DNA from: Bog-473 sp963753115
GTDB taxonomy: Bacteria > Actinomycetota > Acidimicrobiia > Acidimicrobiales > RAAP-2
Direction: 5' to 3'
DNA length: 64,000 nucleotides
Assembly: GCA_963753115.1 (NCBI GenBank)
Contig: CAVWBB010000013.1
Location: forward strand, 124,001-188,000
The translations under genes were made by a program, and so were the position numbers. Below are positions 37,421 through 50,367 of this stretch, in pieces. Position 1 is the first letter of the stretch. Each line of letters starts with the position of its first letter. The notes under the pieces were generated by a model that worked only from the letters and a program-made list of their open reading frames with translations, searched no databases and had not been told where the DNA came from.

Positions 37421-37744
37421 GTGAACCGCGAGACCAAGCGCTTGATGCAGCGCCAAGGGCAGATGGAGGCCGATGGGTCTCCGGCTACCCGCAAAGCGCC
37501 CGCGGGTTCGGGATCGGGTGGTCCCCGCCAGCCGCGGAGCAGGCAGCAGGCGCGCAAGCGCACGACGCCGGTCCAGTTCGTCCGCGAGGTGCGCGACGAA
37601 ATGCGCCAGGTCGCGTGGCCCTCGCGCTCCGAGCTCATCAACTACACGTCGGTGGTGCTGACGACGCTGATCATCATGATCAGCCTGATCTTCGTATTGA
37701 ACCTCGCCTTCGGGAAGCTGATCACGCTTCTCTTCACGAAGTAG
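37421..37744 (+). CDS. secE: Preprotein translocase subunit SecE
   Basis: A 107-residue SecE. The N-terminal ~50 residues are basic and low complexity. The conserved amphipathic helix QFVREVRDEMRQVAWPSRSE is followed by the single membrane span (VVLTTLIIMISLIFVLNLAF). It clamps the SecYEG channel. GTG 37421 follows GGCAAGAG. It is 6 bp upstream of nusG, so the two are cotranscribed. The extended basic N-terminus is common in actinobacteria. Confidence 0.95.
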   Translation: MNRETKRLMQRQGQMEADGSPATRKAPAGSGSGGPRQPRSRQQARKRTTPVQFVREVRDEMRQVAWPSRSELINYTSVVLTTLIIMISLIFVLNLAFGKLITLLFTK

Positions 37745-37750
37745 CGCGTC

Positions 37751-38749
37751 GTGAGCGATATGACGCATTCAGAGGCAGAGGACGCATTGGTCACCGGCGA
37801 CGAGGAAGACGTCAACGAGGCGTTGGCGGCGGAACGGGAAGAGGCCGAAGCGGCCCCCGAGGAGGCGGCTGTGCACACGGACGCGGTGGCAGATCTGGTT
37901 GACGAGGTGACCGCCGAGGAAGAGGCGGAGCTCGAGGCCGTGGTCGAAGAAGCGGTGATCGAGGAGATCGTGGAAGAAATCGTGGAGGAAGTAGTGCTCG
38001 AGGCGGTCGAAGAGGCGGTGGTCGAGGAGATCGCCGAGGAAATCGCAGAAGAGATCGCGCTGGAGACTGCGTCGGGTGAGCCCGACCTCGTGCTCGACGC
38101 CACCGGCGGCCAGGAGGCCGACGGGGAGGGCGACGACCTCGGCGGCTGGGTCAAGGACGACGAAGAGGACGAAGAGCCTGTCCCCGTCGAGAGCCCCTAC
38201 GACCGGCCCGGTCGCTGGTACGTCGTGCACACCTACTCGGGTTACGAGAACAAGGTGCGGTCGAACATGGGCAACGTGGTCGCCTCCCGCGGCATCGAGG
38301 ACCGTGTCTTCGAAGTCGTGATCCCGATGGAGGACGTCGACGAGTTCAAGGGTGGCAAGAAGGTCACCGTCCAGAAGAAGATCTTCCCGGGGTACTTGCT
38401 CGTGCGCTGCGACCTCGACGACGACACGTGGGGCGCCATCCGCAACACCCCGGGCGTGACCGGCTTCGTCGGACCGGGCACCAAGCCCACGCCGCTGTCG
38501 CGCCGCGAGGTGGAGAACATCTTGCAGGTGAAGGTCGAGGGCGGGGCCGGCAGTGCGCCCAAGCGCACACGGGCACGTCTGGAGTACGAGGTCAACGAGA
38601 CAGTCAGGGTCAAGGAAGGCCCGTTCGCCGACTTCTCGGGGCAGATCTCTGAGATCAACGAGGACCAGCTCAAGCTCAAGGTGCTGGTCAACATCTTCGG
38701 CCGGGAGACGCCGGTCGAGCTCGAATTCAGCCAGGTCGCCAAGCTCTAG
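37751..38749 (+). CDS. nusG: Transcription termination/antitermination factor NusG with long acidic N-terminal extension
   Basis: A 332-residue NusG. The NGN domain begins near residue 154 (GRWYVVHTYSGYENKVRSN) and holds the KIFPGYLLVRCDLDDDTW motif. The KOW domain (VRVKEGPFADFSGQISEINE) ends the protein. The first ~150 residues are an acidic extension rich in Glu, with repeats of the type EEIVEEIVEEV and EEIAEEIAEEI; ordinary NusG is about 180 residues. NusG binds the RNA polymerase clamp and links it to Rho or the ribosome. GTG 37751 is the only start that keeps the gene after secE; a later start would remove the extension. Confidence 0.95.
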   Translation: MSDMTHSEAEDALVTGDEEDVNEALAAEREEAEAAPEEAAVHTDAVADLVDEVTAEEEAELEAVVEEAVIEEIVEEIVEEVVLEAVEEAVVEEIAEEIAEEIALETASGEPDLVLDATGGQEADGEGDDLGGWVKDDEEDEEPVPVESPYDRPGRWYVVHTYSGYENKVRSNMGNVVASRGIEDRVFEVVIPMEDVDEFKGGKKVTVQKKIFPGYLLVRCDLDDDTWGAIRNTPGVTGFVGPGTKPTPLSRREVENILQVKVEGGAGSAPKRTRARLEYEVNETVRVKEGPFADFSGQISEINEDQLKLKVLVNIFGRETPVELEFSQVAKL

Positions 38750-38787
38750 GCGCCTGGACACAGATACGGAGAAGGAGAACAAGGACG

Positions 38788-39219
38788 ATGGCACCGAAGA
38801 AGAAGGTGCTCGCTGTGGTGAAGATCCAGCTCGAGGCCGGCTCGGCGACGCCGGCGCCGCCCGTCGGGACGGCACTCGGACCACACGGCGTGCAGACAAT
38901 GGAATTCTGTAAGCAGTACAACCAGGCCACCGAGAGCATGCGGGGTCAGGTGATCCCGGTCGACATCACGATCTACGAGGACCGCACATTCAGCTTCGTG
39001 CTGAAGACCTCGCCCACGCCTGTCCTGCTGCGCCAGGCGGCCGGCCTCGACAAGGGTGCCGCCACGGCGGGCCGCGAGCAGGTCGGGACGATTACCGACG
39101 CCCAGCTGGCCGAGATCGCCACCACGAAGCTGGCCGACCTCAACACCAAGGACCTCGATGCCGCGAAGAAGCAGGTCGCCGGCACGGCGCGCTCCATGGG
39201 CATCAAGGTCGCCGGGTAG
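38788..39219 (+). CDS. rplK: 50S ribosomal protein L11
   Basis: A 143-residue L11. The N-terminal domain has VKIQLEAGSATPAPPVGTAL with the conserved Pro-rich hinge; the rRNA-binding C-terminal domain ends with GTARSMGIKV. It forms the GTPase-associated centre and is needed for RelA-type sensing. ATG 38788 follows GGAGAAGGAG. It is the first gene of the rplK-rplA pair. Confidence 0.97.
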   Translation: MAPKKKVLAVVKIQLEAGSATPAPPVGTALGPHGVQTMEFCKQYNQATESMRGQVIPVDITIYEDRTFSFVLKTSPTPVLLRQAAGLDKGAATAGREQVGTITDAQLAEIATTKLADLNTKDLDAAKKQVAGTARSMGIKVAG

Positions 39220-39238
39220 CGGGGAACGAGGAGAGAAC

Positions 39239-39961
39239 ATGACCCAGCACGGCAAGAAGTACAAGGACAGCTTGACCAAGGCGGACCGCGAGTCGATGCA
39301 CGGCCTGGCCGAGGCGGTCGACCTCGTCAAGTCGCTGGCCAGCGCCAAGTTCGACGAGACGGTCGAGCTCGCCGTCCGCCTGGGGGTCGACCCTCGGAAG
39401 GCGGACCAGATCGTGCGTGGCACGCTCTCGCTCCCTTCGGGGACGGGGCGCACCGAGCGCGTTGCTGTCTTCGCTGCCGGCGAGGCGGCCGCCGAGGCCC
39501 GCGCCGCCGGTGCCGACGAGGTGGGTGCCGACGACCTCGTGGCCAAGATCAACGGTGGCTTCCTGGACTTTGACGTGGCCATCGCCACCCCGGACCTCAT
39601 GGGCCAGGTCGGCACACTCGGGCGGGTGCTCGGGCCCCGCGGCCTGATGCCGAACCCCAAGACGGGGACCGTGACCACCGACGTCGGCAAGGCCGTGGCC
39701 GAGTTCAAGGGCGGCCGGGTCGAGTACCGCACCGACAAGGTGGGCAACGTGCACATCCGCGTCGGCAAGGCCTCCTTCACCGCTGAGCAGCTGGTGGCCA
39801 ACATCCGCGCCGTCGTCGACGAGCTCCAGCGGGCCAAGCCGCCCTCGTCGAAGGGTCGGTACTTCCTGTCGGTGACCGTGTCGACGACCATGAGCCCCGG
39901 GGTCCGGATCGACCCCGTCAAGGCCCGTTACGTGGACGACGAGCTCGCCGCCACGGCCTGA
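39239..39961 (+). CDS. rplA: 50S ribosomal protein L1
   Basis: A 240-residue L1 forming the ribosomal L1 stalk. ATG 39239 follows GAGGAGAGAAC, 19 bp after rplK. Signature segments are FDETVELAVRLGVDPRKADQ, LGPRGLMPNPKTGTVT and TTMSPGVRID near the end. In many bacteria L1 represses its own operon by binding the mRNA leader; no clear copy of that site was identified here. The frame is intact. Confidence 0.97.
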   Translation: MTQHGKKYKDSLTKADRESMHGLAEAVDLVKSLASAKFDETVELAVRLGVDPRKADQIVRGTLSLPSGTGRTERVAVFAAGEAAAEARAAGADEVGADDLVAKINGGFLDFDVAIATPDLMGQVGTLGRVLGPRGLMPNPKTGTVTTDVGKAVAEFKGGRVEYRTDKVGNVHIRVGKASFTAEQLVANIRAVVDELQRAKPPSSKGRYFLSVTVSTTMSPGVRIDPVKARYVDDELAATA

Positions 39962-40044
39962 TCGAGCAGCACGGTCGGACAGGCTCCGACCGCCGTACTA
40001 CGATTTCCCGCACAGCTCGCCGCCACCTGGCGGCATGGGCACTG

Positions 40045-40125
40045 AATCCGAAACGCCAGAGACCTCCGGTGCACCCCTGGGTGCCGAAGCGGCCCGATGG
40101 GCCGGCCTGACGAGGCGACACCTTG
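40045..40125 (+). promoter_or_regulatory. Probable L10 leader (autoregulatory RNA) before rplJ
   Basis: The 228-bp gap between rplA and rplJ contains cgccagagacctccggtgc followed by two compact hairpins, gcacc-cctg-ggtgc (40071-40084) and ggccc-gat-gggcc (about 40091-40103), and then cctgacgagg. The position and layout fit the known L10(L12)4-binding leader of rplJL operons. The kink-turn was judged by eye only. Confidence 0.45.
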
Positions 40126-40189
40126 CACGCCGAACATCGGCCTGCGCCGTCGCACCGGAGACTCGGGCCGAGTCCGGTGGAGGACACCG

Positions 40190-40930
40190 ATGGCAACGCA
40201 GAACGCAGCAAGGGCACGCAAGGTCGAAGTGGTCGACGAGGTCAAGACGCGCATGGGCGCCGCCACGGCCTCCATCGTGAGCGAGTACCGCGGCCTGACC
40301 GTGGCCGAGCTCGCCGAGTTGCGGGGGACCCTCGAGGCAGCCGGCGGCGACTACAAGATCTTCAAGAACACGCTGGTCCGTCTGGCCATCGATGGTGGTG
40401 AGTACCAGCCCCTGTCGGAGTACCTCAGTGGCCCCAGCGCCCTGACCTTCGTGCAGGGCGACATCAGCGCCGTGGCCAAGGCTCTGCGGGACTTCTCCCG
40501 CAACAACCCCCTCCTGGTGATCAAGGGCGGGCTGGCGGACGGCTCGCTGCTCTCGCCGGGCGACCTGGCTGCGCTGGCCGACCTGCCGCCCCGCGAGGTC
40601 CTGCTGGCCCGCCTGGCCGGTGCCCTCGCCGCACCGATGCAGCAGTTGGCGGGCCTCCTGCAGGCCATGCCGCGGAACCTGGCCTACGGGATCTCGGCGC
40701 TGGTCGAGCAACGGCAGGCCGGCGGGGAGACATTGCCTGCGGAGGCGGCCGACGCCCCGGCCGAGGCACACGACGCTGCCCCCGCCGAGGCTGCAGCTGA
40801 GACCCCGGCCGAGGGCTCGGCCGACGCTGCGCCGGCCGACGAGGTTGCGGCGACTCCGAACGTGGAGGCCGCCGCGGAGACGGAGGCGGAGCCCGAGGCG
40901 GCGGCCCCGCCCGAATCCGCTTCCGAGTAG
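40190..40930 (+). CDS. rplJ: 50S ribosomal protein L10 with Ala/Glu-rich C-terminal extension
   Basis: A 246-residue L10. Residues 1-175 are the normal protein (VDEVKTRMGAATASIVSEYR, YKIFKNTLVRLAI, and the L12-binding helix near LLQAMPRNLAYGISALVEQ). The last ~70 residues are an Ala/Glu/Pro-rich tail (AEAHDAAPAEAAAETPAEGS and similar) that most L10 proteins lack. ATG 40190 follows GGTGGAGG. L10 anchors L12 dimers in the ribosomal stalk. It is cotranscribed with rplL, 66 bp downstream. Confidence 0.95.
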   Translation: MATQNAARARKVEVVDEVKTRMGAATASIVSEYRGLTVAELAELRGTLEAAGGDYKIFKNTLVRLAIDGGEYQPLSEYLSGPSALTFVQGDISAVAKALRDFSRNNPLLVIKGGLADGSLLSPGDLAALADLPPREVLLARLAGALAAPMQQLAGLLQAMPRNLAYGISALVEQRQAGGETLPAEAADAPAEAHDAAPAEAAAETPAEGSADAAPADEVAATPNVEAAAETEAEPEAAAPPESASE

Positions 40931-40996
40931 CCCAAGTCGTATTTCCCGACCGAACCGAACCAACAAGACCGAAGGAAAGAAAGGAAGGCCAGGCAG

Positions 40997-41392
40997 ATGG
41001 CAACCCTGACCAAAGAAGAGATCCTCGACGGGATCGCCGAGCTCTCGGTGATCCAGCTGAGCGAGCTGTTGAAGGACTTCGAGGAGCGCTTCGGCGTGAC
41101 GGCGGCAGCGCCTGTCGCCGTGGCAGCCGCGGCCGCCCCGGCCGCCGGTGGTGGTGACGGCGGTGGTGGCGACGAGGAGAAGTCGGACTTCGACGTCATC
41201 CTGACGGCGGCCGGCGACAAGAAGATCCAGGTCATCAAGGAGGTGCGCGCCCTCACCAGCCTGGGCCTCAAGGAGGCCAAGGACCTGGTCGAGGCGGCTC
41301 CCAAGCCGGTCCTCGAGAAGGCCAACAAGGAAGACGCCGAGAAGGCGAAGGCCGCCCTGGAGGGCGCCGGCGCCACCGTCGAGATCAAGTAG
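40997..41392 (+). CDS. rplL: 50S ribosomal protein L7/L12
   Basis: A 131-residue L12. The N-terminal dimerisation domain (TKEEILDGIAELSVIQLSEL) is followed by an Ala/Gly hinge and the C-terminal factor-binding domain (KIQVIKEVRALTSLGLKEAK, LVEAAPKPVLEKANKEDAEK). ATG 40997 follows a purine-rich site (GAAAGAAAGGAAGG). Standard length. It recruits translational GTPases. Confidence 0.97.
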   Translation: MATLTKEEILDGIAELSVIQLSELLKDFEERFGVTAAAPVAVAAAAAPAAGGGDGGGGDEEKSDFDVILTAAGDKKIQVIKEVRALTSLGLKEAKDLVEAAPKPVLEKANKEDAEKAKAALEGAGATVEIK

Positions 41393-41411
41393 CTCCGGGT
41401 CGGGGGCCGGG

Positions 41412-41449
41412 CGGAACACCGTTCCGACCTGGCCTTCCGACCAGGATCC
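41412..41449 (+). terminator. Two hairpins between rplL and rpoB (attenuator or processing site)
   Basis: CGGAAC-acc-GTTCCG (41412-41426) is followed at once by CCTGG-ccttccga-CCAGG. No T-run follows, so this is not a classic terminator. The rplL-rpoB gap carries an attenuator and an RNase III site in E. coli; a similar role is inferred. Confidence 0.4.
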
Positions 41450-41478
41450 TTGACGGCGGGGGAGGCCACCTTTACCCT
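41450..41478 (+). promoter_or_regulatory. Candidate rpoBC promoter P1
   Basis: TTGACG at 41450-41455, a 17-bp spacer and TACCCT at 41473-41478 fit the actinobacterial housekeeping pattern (TTGAC-17-TAnnnT). It lies about 230 bp upstream of the rpoB start. Confidence 0.55.
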
Positions 41479-41525
41479 GTCGGGGACCCCGGGCACTGCC
41501 CGTTCGGCCGACCAGGCCCAAGGGG

Positions 41526-41554
41526 TTGTGTCCAGGCACGCCCCACGATAAGAT
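41526..41554 (+). promoter_or_regulatory. Candidate rpoBC promoter P2
   Basis: TTGTGT at 41526-41531, a 17-bp spacer and TAAGAT at 41549-41554 give a second candidate promoter. Apart from the two hairpins and the two promoter candidates, nothing else was recognised in the 313-bp gap 41393-41705. Confidence 0.45.
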
Positions 41555-41705
41555 GCACGGTTGCCGTGCGTCTCCGTGTCTTCGATTCCGTAATTCCCCG
41601 GTGTCGGCGCGCGCCCGCGAAGCCCTGATTCCCGTCCCGTCCTCGTCCGCCCCGATTCGCTTCACCGCCCTCACCCGCCGCATTTCTCCTGGGAGGAGTT
41701 GACCG

Positions 41706-44700
41706 TTGCCCTCACGGTCCCGCAGTCCCGAACGTGTCTCGTTCGCCAACATCAACGAGGCGTTGCCGCTTCCTGACTTGATCGCCATCCAGCGCGATTC
41801 GTTCCAATGGTTCCTCGACAAGGGCCTTGCCGAGGCCTACCACGACATCAGTCCGATCGAGGACTTCACCGGCCAGCTGAGCCTGGAGCTCGAGTTCGAC
41901 CCGACGGATGCCGACCTGCGCCCGCCGCCGAAGTTCTCGGTGGAGGAGTGCAAGGAAAAGGACATGACCTACGCGGCGCCCGTCTTCGTGCGCGCCCGCT
42001 TCCTCAACGCCACCACCGGTGAGATCAAGGAGCAGACGGTCTTCATGGGGGACTTCCCGATGATGACCGACCGCGGCACCTTCATCGTCAACGGGACCGA
42101 GCGGGTCGTGGTGAGCCAGCTCGTGCGCTCGCCCGGCGTGATCTTCCAGCCCGGTCGCGACGCCAAGACGGTGTTCACCGGCACCATCCACCCGTACCGT
42201 GGTGAGTGGATCGAGCTCGACATCGAGGCCAAGCCCGGCAAGGACGTCACCGCCGGCTGCCGGGTGGCCCGCAAGCGCCGCCTCTCCCTGTTCGTGCTGC
42301 TGCGCGCCCTGGGCTACGGCGACGACGCCTTCCTGGACCGCTTCGTGCGCCACTTCGACTTCCTCGAGGGGCAGTGGGAGAAGGAGCGCAACCTTGCTCC
42401 GACCCGTGAGGAGGCCCTGCTCGAGATCTACAAGCGCGCCCGCCCCGGCGAGCCGCTGTCGGCCGAGGCCGCCCGCGTCTACTTCGAGAACGCATTCTTC
42501 AACCCGAAGCGCTACGACCTCACGCGGGTCGGGCGCTACAAGTTGAACCGCAAGCTCGGCCCGGAGATCGAGCGCCTGCACGACCTGTTCGGGATCGACG
42601 TCGAGAAGCCGACGCCGAACCAGTCGGTGCTGAGCCCCTCGGAGATCCTGGCCTCGGCCACCTACATGCTGCACCTCGCCCAGCACATGTCCGACGGCGA
42701 ATCGACCTACCGCATCGACGACCAGGACCACTTCGCCAACCGTCGCATCCGCTCGGTCGGCGAGCTGATCCAGAACCAGGTGCGGGTCGGGCTGAGTCGC
42801 ATGGAGCGGGTCGTGCGCGAGCGCATGACCACCCAGGACGTCGAGGCCATCACCCCGCAGACGCTGATCAACATCCGCCCGGTCGTGGCCGCGGTGAAGG
42901 AGTTCTTCGGCACCTCGCAGCTGTCGCAGTTCATGGACCAGAACAACCCGCTGTCGGGCCTCGCTCACAAGCGCCGCCTCTCCGCGCTCGGGCCAGGTGG
43001 CCTGTCCCGGGAGCGTGCCGGGTTCGAAGTGCGAGACGTGCACACGTCGCACTACGGCCGCATGTGCCCGATCGAGACCCCCGAAGGCCCGAACATCGGC
43101 CTGATCGGGGCCCTGGCCACCTACGCCCGGGTCAACGAGTACGGCTTCATTGAGACGCCGTACCGCACCGTGGTCAACGGCAAGGTCACCGACGAGGTCA
43201 GCTACCTGGCAGCGGACGAGGAAGAGGAGCACGTCATCGCCCAGGCCAACGCCTCGGTCGACACCGACGGGCGCCTCACCGAGGAGCGCGTCCTGGTGCG
43301 CCGTGGCCCGCAAGGCACCGGCGTGCGCATGGGCGCGGTCAACACCTCCTACGGGACGACGTCGGAGATCGACTTCGTGCCACCGTCCGAGGTGGACCTC
43401 ATGGACGTGTCGCCGAAGCAGATCGTGTCGGTCTCCACCGCGCTGATTCCCTTCGTCGAGCACGACGACGCCAACCGGGCGCTCATGGGTGCCAACATGC
43501 AGAAGCAGGCCGTCCCGCTGGTCGTCCCCGAGGCGCCGTACATCGGCACCGGGGTCGAGGCACGGGCCGCCCGCGATGCCGGCGACGTGATCCTCTCCGA
43601 GGGCAACGGCACCGTCACCGAGATCAGCGGCGACGCCATCACCGTGGAGTACACCGCGGGGCAGAAGGACCGTCTCGGCACGGCGCTCGGACGCAAGGTG
43701 TACCGGCTGTCCAAGTTCCGTCGCTCCAACCAGAACACGTGCATCAACCACCGCACGCTGGTCACCGAGGGCCAGGCCGTGGCGCCCGGCGACCTGCTGG
43801 CCGACGGTCCCTCGACCCACAACGGGGAGCTGGCGCTGGGCAAGAACCTGCTCGTCGCCTTCATGCCGTGGGAGGGCTACAACTACGAGGACGCCATCAT
43901 CCTGTCTGAGCGCCTGGTGCGCGACGACGTGTTGACGTCCATCCACATTGAGGAGCACGAGGTCGACGCCCGCGACACCAAGCTGGGCGCCGAGGAGATC
44001 ACGCGGGACATTCCGAACCTGTCCGAGGAGATCCTGGCCGACCTCGACGACCGCGGCATCATCCGCGTCGGCGCCGAGGTGGAGCCGGGCGACGTCCTCG
44101 TCGGCAAGGTGACCCCCAAGGGCGAGACGGAGCAGACGCCCGAAGAGCGCCTGCTGCGCGCCATCTTCGGTGAGAAGGCCCGCGAGGTGCGCGACACGTC
44201 GCTGAAGGTCCCGCACGGCGAGTACGGCAAGGTCATTGACGTGCGCGTCTTCTCCCGTGAGGAGTCCCACGAGCTGCCGCCCGGTGTCAACCAGCTGGTC
44301 CGCGTCTACGTGGCCCAGAAGCGGAAGATCTCCGAGGGCGACAAGCTCGCCGGCCGCCACGGCAACAAGGGAGTCATCTCGAAGATCCTCCCGGTCGAGG
44401 ACATGCCCTACCTGTCGGACGGCACGCCGGTCGACATCATTTTGAACCCCCTCGGTGTGCCGAGCCGGATGAACGTGGGCCAGGTGCTCGAGTCGCACCT
44501 CGGCTACGCCGCCCGCCACGGCTGGGAGGGCGTGGTGGTCAACGAGGGCGTGGGGACGAGTGCCAAGGGCGACGACGCGGCGCGCAAGACGCGGCCGCGC
44601 ACCGAGCCGGCGGCGTGGGTCTCCACCCCCGTCTTCGACGGTGCCCACTGGGACGAGACCGAGGACGCCGGGGCACACCCGACGATCCAGAAGGTGTTCG

Positions 44701-45295
44701 GCACCCTGAACTCGGACTCCGCCAACGGCGACGTGCAGATCGGCACCGACGGCAAGGTCACGCTCTACAACGGGCGCACCGGCGAGGTCTACGACAACCC
44801 GATCTCGGTCGGCTTCGTCTACATCCTGAAGCTCGCCCACCTGGTGGACGACAAGATTCACGCCCGCTCCACCGGCCCGTACTCCATGATCACCCAGCAG
44901 CCGCTGGGTGGGAAGGCACAGTTCGGTGGACAGCGCTTCGGGGAGATGGAGGTCTGGGCCCTGGAGGCCTTCGGCGCCGCCTACGCCCTGCAGGAGCTCC
45001 TGACGATCAAGTCCGACGACGTGTTGGGCCGGGTCAAGGTCTACGAGGCCATCGTCAAGGGCGAGAACATCCCTGAGCCGGGCATCCCCGAGAGCTTCAA
45101 GGTCCTCATCAAGGAGATGCAGTCGCTCTGCCTCGACGTCGAGGTCCTGGCCGTCGACGGCCGAGAGATCGAGATGCACGAGCTGGACGAGGACGTGTTC
45201 CGCACGGCTGAAGAGCTGGGCATCGATATCAGCCGCAACGAGCGCGGCTCCGACGAAGAAGACGAGCGGCGTGCCGCAGAGAGGAGCTTCAACTA

Positions 45296-45296
<1 letters not shown>
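41706..45296 (+). CDS. rpoB: DNA-directed RNA polymerase subunit beta
   Basis: A 1196-residue beta subunit. It starts with TTG 41706 after GGGAGGAG (PSRSRSPERVSFANINEALPL). All beta landmarks are visible: FGTSQLSQFMDQNNPLSGLAHKRR with GPGGLSRERAGFEVRDVH (the rifampicin pocket), YNYEDAIILSERLV, RKISEGDKLAGRHGNKGVIS, and the C-terminal FGGQRFGEMEVWALEAFGAA. In the rifampicin cluster the sequence QLSQFMDQNNPLSGLAHKRR is the susceptible type by standard alignment (Asp, His and Ser positions unmodified). The stop TAATG overlaps rpoC by one base. Confidence 0.98.
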
Positions 45297-49357
<4,061 letters not shown>

Positions 49358-49398
49358 ACTTCTCTCTGTTCGCAGGGGACGACCAAGGGGAGGGACCG

Positions 49399-50367
49399 GT
49401 GGCGACACCGCGGATGGTGGCTGACGCAAACGGCCCGGACGGCGCGACGCCGGCCGGGCCGGGCCATTACCGCCTGTCCCACCTGCGAGCCCTCGAAGCC
49501 CAGTCGATCCACGTCTTCCGAGAGGTCGCGGCCGAGTTCGAGCGGCCGACGCTGATGTTCTCGGGCGGCAAGGACTCCATCGTCATGCTCCACCTGGCTC
49601 GCAAGGCCTTCTGGCCGGCGCCCGTCCCTTTCCCGGTGCTCCACGTCGACACGGGGCGAAACTTCAGCGAGGTGCTCGAGTTCCGGGACCGCCACACGGC
49701 GGAGCTGGGCGTCCGCCTGGTGGTGGCCAAGGTGCAGGACGACATCGATGCCGGCCGCACGGTCGAGGACGCCGCGCCGGGAGCCACGCGCAACCGCCTG
49801 CAGACGCCGACCCTGTTGCGCGCCATCACCGAGGGTCGCCACGACGCCGTCTTCGGTGGCGCACGTCGGGATGAGGAGAAGGCCAGGGCGAAGGAGCGGA
49901 TCTTCAGTTTCCGGGACGAGTTCGGGCAGTGGGATCCGAAGAACCAGCGACCCGAGCTGTGGAACCTGTACAACGCCCGGCACAACAAAGGCGAGCACAT
50001 CCGCGTCTTCCCGCTGTCGAACTGGACCGAGCTCGACGTGTGGAACTACATCCGCGACGAGGAGATCGACGTCCCGCAGATCTACTTCGCCCACCGGCGC
50101 GAGGTGTTCCAGCGCGACGGCATGCTGATGGCCGTCACCGAGCACCTGAGCCCCGGACCGGGAGACCCGGTCTTCGAGGCCATGGTGCGTTTCCGGACCG
50201 TGGGCGACGCCGACTGCACCGGCTGCGTCGAGTCAATGGCCGAGACCGTCGAGCTCGTCATCACCGAGGTGGCGGCCACCCGGATGACGGAGCGGGGCGC
50301 CACCAGGGCCGACGACAGGATTTCGGAGGCCGGCATGGAGGATCGCAAGCGGGAGGGGTACTTCTAG
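49399..50367 (+). CDS. cysD: Sulfate adenylyltransferase subunit 2 (CysD), copy 1
   Basis: A 322-residue CysD, the catalytic subunit that makes adenosine 5'-phosphosulfate from ATP and sulfate with CysN. The PP-loop is SGGKDS (FERPTLMFSGGKDSIVMLHL). Further markers are HVDTGRNFSEVLEFRDR, FGGARRDEEKARAKERIFSF and the C-terminal DRISEAGMEDRKREGYF. GTG 49399 follows AGGGGAGGG. The stop overlaps the start of cysNC by one base (TAGTG). It stands 41 bp after rpoC and may be read through from it. A second, diverged copy lies at 52449. Confidence 0.95.
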   Translation: MATPRMVADANGPDGATPAGPGHYRLSHLRALEAQSIHVFREVAAEFERPTLMFSGGKDSIVMLHLARKAFWPAPVPFPVLHVDTGRNFSEVLEFRDRHTAELGVRLVVAKVQDDIDAGRTVEDAAPGATRNRLQTPTLLRAITEGRHDAVFGGARRDEEKARAKERIFSFRDEFGQWDPKNQRPELWNLYNARHNKGEHIRVFPLSNWTELDVWNYIRDEEIDVPQIYFAHRREVFQRDGMLMAVTEHLSPGPGDPVFEAMVRFRTVGDADCTGCVESMAETVELVITEVAATRMTERGATRADDRISEAGMEDRKREGYF

